From Salinispora pacifica CNR114 (GTDB lineage: Bacteria; Actinomycetota; Actinomycetes; Mycobacteriales; Micromonosporaceae), in contig NZ_AZWO01000035.1 in the NCBI RefSeq assembly GCF_000514775.1, forward strand, positions 2,723 to 53,871: a DNA stretch of 51,149 bases, in the 5' to 3' direction. This document shows, one piece after another, positions 43,939-51,149 of the stretch. Numbering within the stretch: the stretch's first letter is position 1; each line of letters starts with the position of its first letter. The notes beneath the pieces are model-generated. The model did not search any database. It saw only the letters and a list, made by a program, of their open reading frames with translations, and was not told the origin of the DNA. Made by a program: the position numbers and the translations under genes.

Positions 43939-44177
43939 ACGGTGGGACTGGTTGTGGCTCGGCGGGGAAGCAATCGTCAATGTTCACACGCACATCGACG
44001 GCCGCCTGTTCTGAATGCACTGCCTGCGGGTTATCAGGCGGGGCTGCCGGTGTGACCTGAACCGGGACCAGACCGGTTCGACGAGACGGCCCGAGGCGGG
44101 CGCGGCGCTGCGCGGTCCCCGATTCACGTGGCGAAGATCCCGCCCGCCTCGGTGCCCTCCAACGAGGAGGCGAGACG

Positions 44178-45017
44178 ATGACTAGCCCGCTAGGGCCCGC
44201 ACCCACGGTGGCTCCTCGGGATGGTGAGCGTCTGGTTCGCGGGGAAATCACCGGCTTGGAGCGAGCTGCGGCTTGCCGGATCGAGGACTTCCTCCTGGGA
44301 GGCGGGCACAACTTCGCCGTCGACCGGACTGTGGCGCACCAACTACTGCAGGTACATCCAGACCTGAGGGCGAGCGCCATACAGGGGCGGGCCTTTTTGT
44401 TTCGGGCTGTGCGTCTTCTTGCCGCGGATAAAGTTAGCCAATTCCTGGTCCTCGGATCAAGCCTCCCACTGGTAGGCAGCGTGCACGAGATGGCCACTCG
44501 CACCACGAGAGGCTTCCGCGTGGTCTACGTCGACGCCGAACCGGTGGCGCTCGCTTTCACCCATACGGCCGTTTCCGGCGTCAGGGGTGTCGGAGTGATC
44601 GCCGAGGCGCCGGACCAGCCAGTCATAGCGCTCGACACGGCGGTGCGCGCCCAAATGCTGGACATCGCGCACCCGGTTGCCGTGGTGATGGCCGGATTGG
44701 CGCCAGTGCTCCCTGGCGGGCCCATCGCTCGGCAGGTATGTGCCGACCTACGCAAGCGGCTCAGCAAAGGCTCCTGTTTGGTGGTTGCGCACGCCGTTGC
44801 CACTAAGGATCGGCTCCGGGTCGCTCAAGCTGCGGAGATCTGTCAGATGGCCGGTATTCCGCTGGTCCTAGGGTCGCCAGCGACGACAGAGGCCATGCTC
44901 TCGGGCTTCGAGCTGATGGCGCCCGGCCTTGTATCGGTAAACCGGTGGCGCCCCGATGACGAGGACGAGCAGGTTGCCCCCTTGCCGTTCCTGGGATGCG
45001 TCGCGGTCAAGCCGTAA
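44178..45017 (+). CDS. S-adenosyl-methionine methyltransferase, Methyltransf_19 family
   Basis: 279 aa from ATG 44178 with GAGGAGGCGAG upstream. The start RIEDFLLGGGHNFAVDRTVA is the signature of the large actinomycete family typified by pfam Methyltransf_19 (usually RxYDxxLGGxxNFxxDR). SQFLVLGSSLPLVGSVHEMA stands at motif I, VVYVDAEPVALAF at the second strand, and PVAVVMAGLAPVLPG follows. Motif I is less Gly-rich than usual (LGSSLP), and the substrate is unknown for the family. It lies 64 bases before the permease operon. Confidence 0.8.
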   Translation: MTSPLGPAPTVAPRDGERLVRGEITGLERAAACRIEDFLLGGGHNFAVDRTVAHQLLQVHPDLRASAIQGRAFLFRAVRLLAADKVSQFLVLGSSLPLVGSVHEMATRTTRGFRVVYVDAEPVALAFTHTAVSGVRGVGVIAEAPDQPVIALDTAVRAQMLDIAHPVAVVMAGLAPVLPGGPIARQVCADLRKRLSKGSCLVVAHAVATKDRLRVAQAAEICQMAGIPLVLGSPATTEAMLSGFELMAPGLVSVNRWRPDDEDEQVAPLPFLGCVAVKP

Positions 45018-45081
45018 CAGCCGGCGCTTCTCGTGGGGCAGACATCGACGATTCATTGATCAACTTGAGAGAGGGTCCTGG

Positions 45082-46491
45082 ATGTTCGATCAGAACGAAC
45101 TGGAGCGTTACGGCTATCGGCAGGAGTTGAGCCGGCAGTTGCGGTTCCGGGACCTGCTTGCCTACGGGCTGGTGTATATGGTGCCGATCGCCCCGATGGC
45201 GATCTTTGGCAGCGTGTACGCCGGCTCCGGTGGCATGGTGGCTCTGGCGTACACCATCGGTGTGGTGGCGCTGGTGTTCACCGCGTTCTCGTACGCCCAG
45301 ATGGTCCGGGCGTTTCCGATGTCAGGCAGCGTCTACAACTACGCCGGCCGGGGCATCCGGCCACCTGTCGGCTTTCTCGCCGGCTGGGTGATCCTCCTCG
45401 ACTACGTCCTGGTACCCGGGCTGCTTTACCTGGTGGCGTCGGTGGCGATGCACGCGACCGTGCCGTCGGTACCGGTGTGGGCGTGGCTGCTGGGGTTCGT
45501 CGCCGTCAACACGATCGTGAACTCGGTCGGGATTCGCATGACCGCAGTGGCCACTCGGGTGATGCTGGTCGGTGAGCTGATCGTCTTGGCCATCTTCCTG
45601 GCCGTCGCCGGCTGGGCCGTCGCCTCCGGGAAGGGTCGGTTCAGTTGGGAGGCGTTCTACAGCCCGGACACGTTCACCTGGTCGATCGTCGCGGGCGCGG
45701 TGTCGATCGCGGTGCTGTCGTTCCTCGGGTTCGACGGCATCTCGATGCTGGCCGAGGAGGCCAAGGGCGGGGCTCGGCAGATCGGCCGGGCGATGGCCGC
45801 CGTGCTTGTGTTAGCGGGTGTGTTGTTCATCGCGCAGACGTGGCTGGCCGCGATGCTCGTCCCCGACGCCGGCGCCCTGCTGGCCGACGGGGACCCGAAC
45901 GGCACCGCCTTCTACGATGCTGCGGCTGTAGCTGGCGGGAGTTGGCTGGCGACGTTGTGCGCGGTGGCGACGGCGATCGCGTGGGGGTTGCCGAACTCGA
46001 TGGTCGCCCAGGTCGCGACGTCCCGGTTGTTGTACGCGATGGCCCGGGACCGGCAGTTGCCCGCCTTCTTGGCGAAGGTGTCGGTCCGCCGGAACGTGCC
46101 GATCAACGCGACCCTGCTCACCGGTGTGGTGTCCCTCGTGCTGGGCCTGTACATGGCTGGCCGCTCTAACGGGATCACCCTGCTGTCGTCGTTGATCAAC
46201 TTTGGTGCGATGGTCGCGTTCCTGGTCCTGCATGTCTCCGTGGTCGTGCATTACCTCATCCGGAGCCGCAGTCGCAACTGGTGGGCGCACCTGGTGATGC
46301 CGGCGGCCGGGTTCGGAATCCTCGCGTATGTGGTGGTAAACGCGAACATCGCCGCCCAGCGCCTCGGCTTGGCCTGGCTGGCCCTCGGCCTGATCGTCCT
46401 CGCCGGCCTTTACCTGTCGGGTCGCCGTCCGGTCCTGTCTGGCCTGGCGCCTGTCGAGCCGCAGCAGCAGCGTGACGTGGAGCGGGTGTGA
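45082..46491 (+). CDS. APC-family amino acid / amide permease
   Basis: 469 aa from ATG 45082 with GAGAGAGGG upstream. About 12 hydrophobic segments are visible, beginning LLAYGLVYMVPIAPMAIFGS and ending LAWLALGLIVLAGLYLSG. SYAQMVRAFPMSGSVYNYAG is the conserved first-loop signature of the amino acid-polyamine-organocation superfamily. The ATEDCF-containing amidase gene downstream shares its stop region (TGATG). The likely job is uptake of an amino acid or amide that the amidase then cleaves. Confidence 0.92.
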   Translation: MFDQNELERYGYRQELSRQLRFRDLLAYGLVYMVPIAPMAIFGSVYAGSGGMVALAYTIGVVALVFTAFSYAQMVRAFPMSGSVYNYAGRGIRPPVGFLAGWVILLDYVLVPGLLYLVASVAMHATVPSVPVWAWLLGFVAVNTIVNSVGIRMTAVATRVMLVGELIVLAIFLAVAGWAVASGKGRFSWEAFYSPDTFTWSIVAGAVSIAVLSFLGFDGISMLAEEAKGGARQIGRAMAAVLVLAGVLFIAQTWLAAMLVPDAGALLADGDPNGTAFYDAAAVAGGSWLATLCAVATAIAWGLPNSMVAQVATSRLLYAMARDRQLPAFLAKVSVRRNVPINATLLTGVVSLVLGLYMAGRSNGITLLSSLINFGAMVAFLVLHVSVVVHYLIRSRSRNWWAHLVMPAAGFGILAYVVVNANIAAQRLGLAWLALGLIVLAGLYLSGRRPVLSGLAPVEPQQQRDVERV

Positions 46492-47501
46492 TGGCCATGG
46501 AGAAGATCACCTATCGTCCGGCGCGGGACGAGTGGGCCTACACCTTCGGCGGGCGGATGCCGGTCGCGCACCTGCGCTCCGGCGATGTGCTTGAGGTCGC
46601 GACGGAGGACTGTTTTGGCGGCCTCGTCCGCGGGCCGGCCGACTTGCCGTCGCAGGTGTGCCGCATGCCCTACCTCAACCCCGTGTCCGGGCCCTTCTTC
46701 ATCGAGGACGCCGAGCCGGGCGACACCCTCGCCATCCACCTCATTTCAATCGTTCCAGCGCGGGATTGGGGTGTGTCGTCGACGTTCCCGCACTTCGGGG
46801 CCCTCACCTCGACCTCGCACACGGCTGCCCTGCAGCCGCCGCTTGAGGAGCGGGTGTGGGTGTATGGCATCGACCGGCAGGCTGGGACGGTGCGGTTCCA
46901 GGCCACCGAAAGTGACCACACGGTGGACCTGCCCCTCGACCCGATGATCGGCACCATCGGGGTCGCACCCGGCGGGTTCGAGGCCCGCTCCACGATCGTC
47001 CCCGACACCCACGGCGGCAACCTCGACACCCCTGAGCTCCGGGCCGGGACCACCCTTTACCTGGGGGTGAACGTGCACGGGGCAATGCTGGCCCTCGGCG
47101 ACGGCCACGCCCGCCAAGGTGAGGGCGAAGCCTGCGGCGTCGGCGTGGAGATCGCCACCACCACGACCCTTGCCGTCGAGGTGATCAAGGGCGTACCGGC
47201 GATGTGGCCTCGACTGGAAACCGACACCTCGATCATGTCCATCGGGTGCGCCCGTCCTCTCGAAGACGCCTACCGAATCGCCTATCACGACTTGGTCGGC
47301 TGGGTCGAGTCTCTGGCTGGGCTGGAGACGCTGGACGCCTACCAGTTGGTGTCGCAGGCGGGGCGGTCGCCGATCGGCAACGTGTGCGACCCCAACTACA
47401 CCATCCTCGCCGCGATCGGCAAGGCGCTGCTTCCCTCGGCCGACCCGGCCTATGTTGGGGTGCACAGCCGGCTGCGCCAGTCCGTGGCCGGGCTGCGGTA
47501 G
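46491..47501 (+). CDS. Formamidase / acetamidase (FmdA_AmdA family)
   Basis: 336 aa from ATG 46491, sharing a base with the permease stop; GTG 46488 is the alternative. SGDVLEVATEDCFGG and AEPGDTLAIHLISI are typical of the N-terminal beta-sandwich. MIGTIGVAPG, HGGNLDTPELRAGTTLYLGV and NVHGAMLALGDGHARQGEGE are the diagnostic metal-binding segments of the family, which hydrolyses short amides to acid plus ammonia. With the permease it forms an amide-nitrogen scavenging pair. Confidence 0.93.
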   Translation: MAMEKITYRPARDEWAYTFGGRMPVAHLRSGDVLEVATEDCFGGLVRGPADLPSQVCRMPYLNPVSGPFFIEDAEPGDTLAIHLISIVPARDWGVSSTFPHFGALTSTSHTAALQPPLEERVWVYGIDRQAGTVRFQATESDHTVDLPLDPMIGTIGVAPGGFEARSTIVPDTHGGNLDTPELRAGTTLYLGVNVHGAMLALGDGHARQGEGEACGVGVEIATTTTLAVEVIKGVPAMWPRLETDTSIMSIGCARPLEDAYRIAYHDLVGWVESLAGLETLDAYQLVSQAGRSPIGNVCDPNYTILAAIGKALLPSADPAYVGVHSRLRQSVAGLR

Positions 47502-47512
47502 GGGCGACGGCG

Positions 47513-48187
47513 ATGAGTCTTCCTCGACTGCCGCTGCGGGACGAGCTGTTTCTGCTCGGCCACAATGACGACACTGGACAACCGCATGTCCACCGGCAAG
47601 CCCTGGCGCTCGGGCTCGCCGGCGCGGTCCTGATCGACTTGTTCTTAGCCGGACGTCTCGTCCTCGACCCGAACGACGACCGCCCGGCCAGCGAGCGGTG
47701 GCTCCGTCTACACACCGACCAGCCAATCGGAGACCTGATCGCTGACGCCGCCATCGCGGCCATCCGCTACGGACGCAGCGTCCCACCGGTGAAGACCTTC
47801 CTGCGCGGCTTCGCCGACGACCTCTACGAACGCACCCGCGCCGGCCTGGTCGCCGCCGGGATCCTCCGACAAAGCACCCGCCGACGCCTGGGAGGCCTCG
47901 CCCGCACCGACACCTACCTTGCCACCGACAGCAAGTGGGCCGTCGTTGCCCGCGCCCGGCTGCGGTACCTCGCTGCCGGCCGGGAGCAGCCCGACAACCA
48001 CACCGCCGCGCTCGCCGGCCTGGTCGCCGCACTCGGCCTGACCACCCACCTCTACCTCAACGACGACGGCACAGCCGTGACGGCGCGTTTGAAGGCCATT
48101 GCTGACCAGCATCACCGATCGGTGCGGGACATCACCGCCGCCATCGATGCGGCGGTCGGTGACCTCACCACCGCGGCGTACCGGTGA
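47513..48187 (+). CDS. GPP34 / GOLPH3-family protein
   Basis: 224 aa from ATG 47513, 11 bases after the amidase. The helical text LRDELFLLGHNDDTGQPHVH, LALGLAGAVLIDLFLAGRLV and RTRAGLVAAGILRQ matches the GPP34 family, whose eukaryotic members bind phosphatidylinositol-4-phosphate at the Golgi. Bacterial copies are abundant in actinomycetes and lack a known function; a lipid or membrane role is inferred from the fold. The stop overlaps the next start (GTGA). Confidence 0.88.
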   Translation: MSLPRLPLRDELFLLGHNDDTGQPHVHRQALALGLAGAVLIDLFLAGRLVLDPNDDRPASERWLRLHTDQPIGDLIADAAIAAIRYGRSVPPVKTFLRGFADDLYERTRAGLVAAGILRQSTRRRLGGLARTDTYLATDSKWAVVARARLRYLAAGREQPDNHTAALAGLVAALGLTTHLYLNDDGTAVTARLKAIADQHHRSVRDITAAIDAAVGDLTTAAYR

Positions 48188-48504
48188 ACCGAGACCACAA
48201 GGACATCAATCCGATGGAAACCGTTGCGTGTATCCGTGCTGCCCGTTGGGCGGACAAGTACCCGGTCGCCGCGCTGATAGCCGACGCCCTCCAGCCCAGC
48301 CCTCTCGCTGCGTGGCTGGTGCCCTACCCGCAGCAGCGCCGCCAGGTGCTGACCGATGTTGCCGCGATCTGGGTGGAACACGCGATGTTCTTCGGTGACC
48401 ACCCTGCGTCGGCGTCTGGTGGCCCCGCGGGTGCCCCGGTAGTTTCAACGGCTGAAGACCTTCACTGTTTCCGATTGGGAAGTCGGCTACGTGTCGCACA
48501 TTGA
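48184..48504 (+). pseudogene. GNAT acetyltransferase N-terminal remnant
   Basis: GTG 48184 overlaps the GPP34 stop. Residues about 15-72 (CIRAARWADKYPVAALIADA, PLAAWLVPYPQQRRQVLTDV, IWVEHAMFFGD) resemble the first helices of GNAT N-acetyltransferases. After FFGD the homology ends; the acetyl-CoA-binding R/Q-x-x-G-x-G/A segment is missing. The remaining 34 codons run into the DUF6244 gene. The ORF is a truncated remnant, perhaps cut when the toxin module was inserted. Confidence 0.55.
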
Positions 48505-49018
48505 GAAGATCGCCGGCGAACTCCGGGCGCTGATGGCTGGCGTGGAACGCGCGCGGGGGTTGGCAGCTGCTGCGGACAGGCAAGCGCAGGAGGTGACCTT
48601 GCGGGCTGCGGGCGCGGGCTTCGCCGCTGTGGCGGCGGGCATGGTCCGGGTGCGGAACGCGATCACCGGAATCCAGGGCGGCCTGGGTAGCCTCGCCGGG
48701 TCGATCGGTGAGGCGGCGAAGGCAACCGCGGCGGTACCCCGCGAGGCCACCCCGCAGGAGACGATCGCAGGGCTGACACCCGTGCTGAGCGCGACTGACA
48801 GCACCCGTGACGCGGCCACAGGCGCCATCACCCAGGTCGGTGAGGCGCAGCAGCTCGTCAACATGGTCCTGCAGGGCGGGCAGCCCGGGCCGCTGCTACA
48901 GGCCCTGGACAGCATCAAGCAGGTCCTGGTGCTGGTCGCCCAGCGCACCGGCGCTGTCCGGCAGTCTATCGAAGTGGCTATCGGCGAAGCGCGACAGTTG
49001 GGGGCCTCGGGAAACTGA
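48491..49018 (+). CDS. DUF6244 protein, N-terminal module of a polymorphic toxin
   Basis: 175 aa from GTG 48491 with GGGAAG upstream. It is almost entirely helical and Ala/Gly/Gln-rich: SHIEKIAGELRALMAGVERA, MVRVRNAITGIQGGLGSLAG, QQLVNMVLQGGQPGPLLQAL, IKQVLVLVAQRTGAVRQSIE. This matches the DUF6244 family of Micromonosporaceae-type actinomycetes. WXG100-like length and helicity suggest export by a type VII system, but no WXG motif is present. The zero-frame reading stops at TGA 49016, directly after a GGGAAAC heptamer. A -1 slip there would extend it into the tRNase domain, making a fusion of about 374 aa. Confidence 0.82.
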   Translation: MSHIEKIAGELRALMAGVERARGLAAAADRQAQEVTLRAAGAGFAAVAAGMVRVRNAITGIQGGLGSLAGSIGEAAKATAAVPREATPQETIAGLTPVLSATDSTRDAATGAITQVGEAQQLVNMVLQGGQPGPLLQALDSIKQVLVLVAQRTGAVRQSIEVAIGEARQLGASGN

Positions 49019-49050
49019 GGAGGGCTGGCGGTCCCGTACCGGCCAGCCCT
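49009..49050 (+). promoter_or_regulatory. Candidate programmed -1 ribosomal frameshift element
   Basis: The zero frame reads TCG GGA AAC TGA. The bases GGGAAAC (49009-49015) form a canonical X-XXY-YYZ slippery heptamer in the correct register. A 5-base spacer (49016-49020) leads to a perfect 9-bp stem, AGGGCTGGC (49021-49029) with GCCAGCCCT (49042-49050), whose loop can add a GGT/ACC pairing. A -1 slip avoids the TGA and enters the toxin frame. No U-tract follows, so the hairpin is not a standard terminator. Confidence 0.65.
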
Positions 49051-49617
49051 ACTCACCACGACGGTGCCGGGGCATCGACAGTTCCTGCCGCGAGTGACGC
49101 CGCCTCCGCTGATATTGACCCCGCAGCAGAATCCTGGAGCAGGAAACCTACCGGCATCCTGGGCGGATCGCCGACCGGACCGCGGACCAAGGTCTCCCGC
49201 AACCAGAAGTCCGTGGTGGCGCAACGCTCGATCCAGCTCGAGAACGAATGCGCCGACACGGTGGCCGACAAGGGCTACCGCCTTCACCAGAACCCCACCA
49301 AGCACGAGGTCGCAAACGCTCGGGCCCACACCCGCGACGCCGGAGACCCGGACAAGAATCCTGACTATCTGATCGAAGGCCACGTCTTCGATTGCTACTC
49401 TCCCACCGCGTCCAAGCCAGTACGGGGCATATGGAGCGAGGTCTCCCAAAAGGCCGGCGAGCAGCAGACGCAGCGGGTGGTGCTGAACCTTCAGGACTGG
49501 CGTGGAGACCTCGTAGCCCTGCGCAAGCAGTTCAACGACTGGCCAATACCAGGGCTGAAGGAGCTGGTGGCGGTGACACCAAGCCGTGAGATCGTGCAGA
49601 TCGTACGCCGGGACTGA
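49015..49617 (+). CDS. CdiA-type tRNase toxin domain, read in the -1 frame of DUF6244
   Basis: This frame is open from 48844, but has no ATG, GTG or TTG before GTG 49213, which is already inside the toxin domain. The segment after the slip (LRRAGGPVPASPTHHDGAGA and on) is a Pro/Ala/Ser-rich linker of about 60 residues. The toxin follows: SVVAQRSIQLENECADTVAD, GYRLHQNPTKHE, NPDYLIEGHVFDCYSPTASK, QRVVLNLQDWRGDLVALRKQ and PIPGLKELVAV. This is the CdiA C-terminal tRNA nuclease family (pfam18451 type), which cleaves tRNA in competitors. The likely product is the DUF6244-linker-toxin fusion. The immunity gene starts 14 bases downstream. Confidence 0.82.
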   Translation: MRRAGGPVPASPTHHDGAGASTVPAASDAASADIDPAAESWSRKPTGILGGSPTGPRTKVSRNQKSVVAQRSIQLENECADTVADKGYRLHQNPTKHEVANARAHTRDAGDPDKNPDYLIEGHVFDCYSPTASKPVRGIWSEVSQKAGEQQTQRVVLNLQDWRGDLVALRKQFNDWPIPGLKELVAVTPSREIVQIVRRD

Positions 49618-49631
49618 AGGAGGCAACGCAA

Positions 49632-50087
49632 ATGGCTATCGAGTTTCGACTGACGTTGGCGGGGGACATCCCGCTGGACCAGGTAGCCGAACTCGCCGCT
49701 CCTGAAGCCACCGAGAAGCCGACCCCTCCAGGGCACCCGCGGCTGCTCAGCGCCGACCTCTACGAGCAGTGCGGGTACGCGGTCAGCATCACCGAGGGCA
49801 GCCACGGCTACTACGACGCCGAGGATGACGACGGCGCCCGCTGGGAGTGGGAACCAGACACCTACGTCAACATCGGCTTCCGCATGCGCGCCGACGACAT
49901 GGGCGACAAGGGAATCCCGAACATGCTCGCGACCGTGGCCCGTGTCCTCAACGGCCGGCCCGAGGACACCGCACTGGTGCAGGACGGCAACTGGCTGCTG
50001 TTGACGCGAGTCGGAGGAACCGTGCGTAAGCACAACGTGGCCCTGTGGTACGACGAGGCCTTCGACAACATTCTCCCCGGTGAGTGA
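49632..50087 (+). CDS. SitI3-like immunity protein
   Basis: 151 aa from ATG 49632 with GAAGGAGG upstream. It opens with MAIEFRLTLAGDIPLDQVAE, matching the SitI3 family of immunity proteins, and continues as an acidic alpha/beta protein (DAEDDDGARWEWEPDTYVNI, NMLATVARVLNGRPEDTALV, WLLLTRVGGTVRKHNVALWY). Its high acidic content suits binding a basic tRNase active site. Position, immediately after the toxin and with the stronger ribosome-binding site, is the normal toxin-immunity order. Confidence 0.78.
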   Translation: MAIEFRLTLAGDIPLDQVAELAAPEATEKPTPPGHPRLLSADLYEQCGYAVSITEGSHGYYDAEDDDGARWEWEPDTYVNIGFRMRADDMGDKGIPNMLATVARVLNGRPEDTALVQDGNWLLLTRVGGTVRKHNVALWYDEAFDNILPGE

Positions 50088-50397
50088 CACGGGACTGTGA
50101 AACTTGATGACAGACCCGCGCTCGGCCTGCCACTCGCGTCCGCATCTGCGGGCTTTGACGCCTGCGACCCTGCCTTCCTGCCCAACGGCGTCGAGGCAGC
50201 CGAGTGCCGCTGGTTCACCAGAACTCGTCGCATGTGTTGTTGCGGACCCAGTGGCACGGCTCCTCCCACATTTTTCGTGCTCACAAGAGTGCTCACGCTT
50301 CAAGATCGAATGTGCCGGATCGGGGGGTAGGGCGTGACAGTATCTGACATAGGTGGAGGTTGGTTTTCCCTGCTCAGGTGATGTATCGGCACCTCAC
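50088..50397. other. No gene recognised
   Basis: About 310 bases between the immunity gene and the att-like site. Open frames on both strands are short and lack ribosome-binding sites and domains. TGACATAGGT at 50345 resembles CACATAGGT at 50990, which may be chance or a shared element end. Confidence 0.4.
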
Positions 50398-50410
50398 GTC
50401 ACGACGTGAC
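50398..50410. repeat. 13-bp perfect palindrome beside the att-like site
   Basis: GTCACG-A-CGTGAC is a perfect inverted repeat with a one-base centre, 24 bases before the tRNA/tmRNA-like fragment. It could be a recombinase, excisionase or repressor binding site of an integrated element. There is no direct evidence for use. Confidence 0.35.
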
Positions 50411-50433
50411 AGAATCGTTGCCATACTGGCAGT

Positions 50434-50469
50434 GTGGGGGTCAGGGGTTCGAGTCCCCTCGGCTCCACC
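50434..50469 (+). other. 3' end of a tRNA or tmRNA gene (candidate attachment site)
   Basis: The sequence contains a complete T arm, AGGGG-TTCGAGT-CCCCT, followed by a seven-base acceptor strand CGGCTCC, discriminator A and CC. The base after CC is G, so the CCA is not fully encoded. Upstream there is no D arm, anticodon arm or matching 5' acceptor strand GGAGCCG/GGGGCTG within tRNA distance, so it is not a whole tRNA. The acceptor sequence resembles the tmRNA 3' end. Such 3' fragments are the usual attL/attR scar of integrative elements. Confidence 0.65.
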
Positions 50470-50503
50470 GAACGCACCATTGTGCGACCGGTGGTTCATC
50501 TGA

Positions 50504-50532
50504 GATGCCCCGTCCGTTCCGGGCGGGGCATC
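50504..50532 (+). terminator. Hairpin downstream of the tRNA/tmRNA-like 3' end
   Basis: GATGCCCCG (50504-50512) pairs with CGGGGCATC (50524-50532), with further pairing possible inside the loop. It lies 35 bases after the tRNA-like 3' end, where a stable-RNA gene terminator is expected. That supports the fragment being the true tail of an RNA gene carried with its terminator. Confidence 0.6.
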
Positions 50533-50539
50533 GTCATGT

Positions 50540-51149
50540 CGGTGGGAATCCTGACCACGTGCCGACCCCATTGTTGCTGCGGGTCGCTGTCCCGGTTGAC
50601 CCGTTGAATTCAAGACCGTCATGCACCTGTCGGCCAGTCAGGCCGCGGGACCGTACCTGTCACCTGCCGGTGAGCAGACCCGTGGATCTGCCCGTAGCGC
50701 GGGGAGCGGATCTTGCTGAGGTGGGCTGTCGCTGGCGGTGCCCGCAGACTTCCCAAGGGTGCTCACCGCGGTCGGTCAGGATCTCCTGAACGGGCGGCGC
50801 GGGGGAGGATTCCGGATCTGTCGGTGTTAACTGCCGCTGCCGCGACGGCCACCCCTATCGCTTCCAGTACGGATCTCCGTATTGCAATGGTTCGTCGTCT
50901 CGCAGACGTCGGAAGGCGGGCGTCATGTCATGAGCAGAACCCGACCGGTGGACGTCGCTGACCTGTAAGTCCGGCCCGGGGTTAGCTGTCACATAGGTCG
51001 GGTTGATGCCCGTATGGGGTGTGGTCGGGGGCACGGTGGTGGCGGAATCCCGGCCGCCGTCAGGGCGTTACACCATGCGTACGACCGAGCCGGCGTTCCG
51101 CCGATGGCGGATGCCAGCCGTGCGTGAGCCCCGGAATGTTGGCGGCCCG
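50540..51149. other. Right edge, no gene recognised
   Basis: About 600 bases up to the window edge. The open frames are short, basic or Pro-rich and without ribosome-binding sites. The text from about 50970 (GTTAGCTGTCACATAGGT and on) could be the leader of a gene or mobile element beginning beyond the window. I cannot assign it. Confidence 0.4.

Noticed and set aside
49021..49050. The stem-loop after DUF6244 as an ordinary transcription terminator
   Set aside because: There is no U-tract, the toxin frame continues straight through it, and its spacing from the slippery heptamer fits a frameshift stimulator better. A dual role cannot be excluded.
49213..49617. The toxin as a separate gene starting at GTG 49213
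   Set aside because: The start would remove the first conserved residues of the tRNase domain (SVVAQ helix) and has no Shine-Dalgarno; the frame upstream of it reads as linker.
50360..50469. A complete tRNA gene ending at 50469
   Set aside because: The 40-60 bases before the T arm contain no D arm, no anticodon stem and no 5' acceptor strand complementary to CGGCTCC.
1..51149. CRISPR arrays or cas genes
   Set aside because: No series of regularly spaced identical repeats was seen, and the Cas4-like nuclease has no cas1 or cas2 neighbours.

Overview
The window is high-GC DNA with GTG and TTG starts, many 1-4 base gene overlaps, XRE-type regulators fused to long helical C-termini, and typical actinomycete families (S-adenosyl methyltransferase of the Methyltransf_19 type, GPP34, DUF6244). 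It is most likely a chromosomal accessory region of an actinomycete, plausibly Micromonosporaceae; the family is inferred from gene content, not proven.

Layout. 1-2280: left edge with the N-terminal part of an IS110-family transposase, its long leader, and a 52-codon acidic hydrophilic gene followed by a perfect hairpin. 2283-4046: a beta-propeller plus aminoglycoside-phosphotransferase-like fusion interrupted by an in-frame TAG. 4963-14033: a tight six-gene operon (coiled-coil/winged-helix-like protein, Cas4/AddB-like PD-(D/E)XK nuclease, unknown protein, SF1 helicase, SbcD/Mre11, SbcC/Rad50) apparently driven by a leaderless promoter. 14028-21869: a complete Wadjet set, jetA-jetB-jetC-jetD, on the opposite strand; its last gene overlaps the 3' end of sbcC tail to tail. 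Together these form a two-SMC DNA-defence or DNA-processing island. 22353-25986: an HTH regulator, a PfkB sugar kinase and two Nudix hydrolases. 25958-29811: a truncated Ser/Thr kinase abutting a 5'-truncated, frameshifted brxD and a frameshifted brxHI, the remains of a type 2 BREX locus.

30092-38474 is a leftward operon of about ten coupled genes: radical SAM enzyme with unusual cysteine spacing, compact phosphoketolase, enolase-superfamily enzyme, unknown protein, HAD-like protein, SAM methyltransferase, creatininase-like amidohydrolase (frameshifted), Fe(II)/2-oxoglutarate oxygenase, a small ORF and a YrdC/Sua5 protein. It has no PKS, NRPS or terpene enzyme and looks like a small-molecule biosynthetic operon of unknown product. 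A divergent HTH-TPR regulator (39003) sits at its head.

40378-48504 holds more accessory genes: APH-like kinase, HD phosphohydrolase, Nudix, two HTH proteins, a methyltransferase, and an APC permease / formamidase / GPP34 operon. 48491-50087 is a polymorphic toxin module: DUF6244 protein, a CdiA-type tRNase domain in the -1 frame with no usable start of its own, and a SitI3-like immunity gene. At the junction there is a GGGAAAC slippery heptamer, a 5-nt spacer and a 9-bp stem-loop, the layout of a programmed -1 ribosomal frameshift. The right end has the 3' end of a tRNA/tmRNA-like gene, a possible attachment site, next to a 13-bp palindrome.

Several genes (brxD, brxHI twice, the creatininase) are broken by single missing bases, and the propeller-kinase gene by a stop codon. 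They may be true decay or sequence errors, so pseudogene calls here are provisional.
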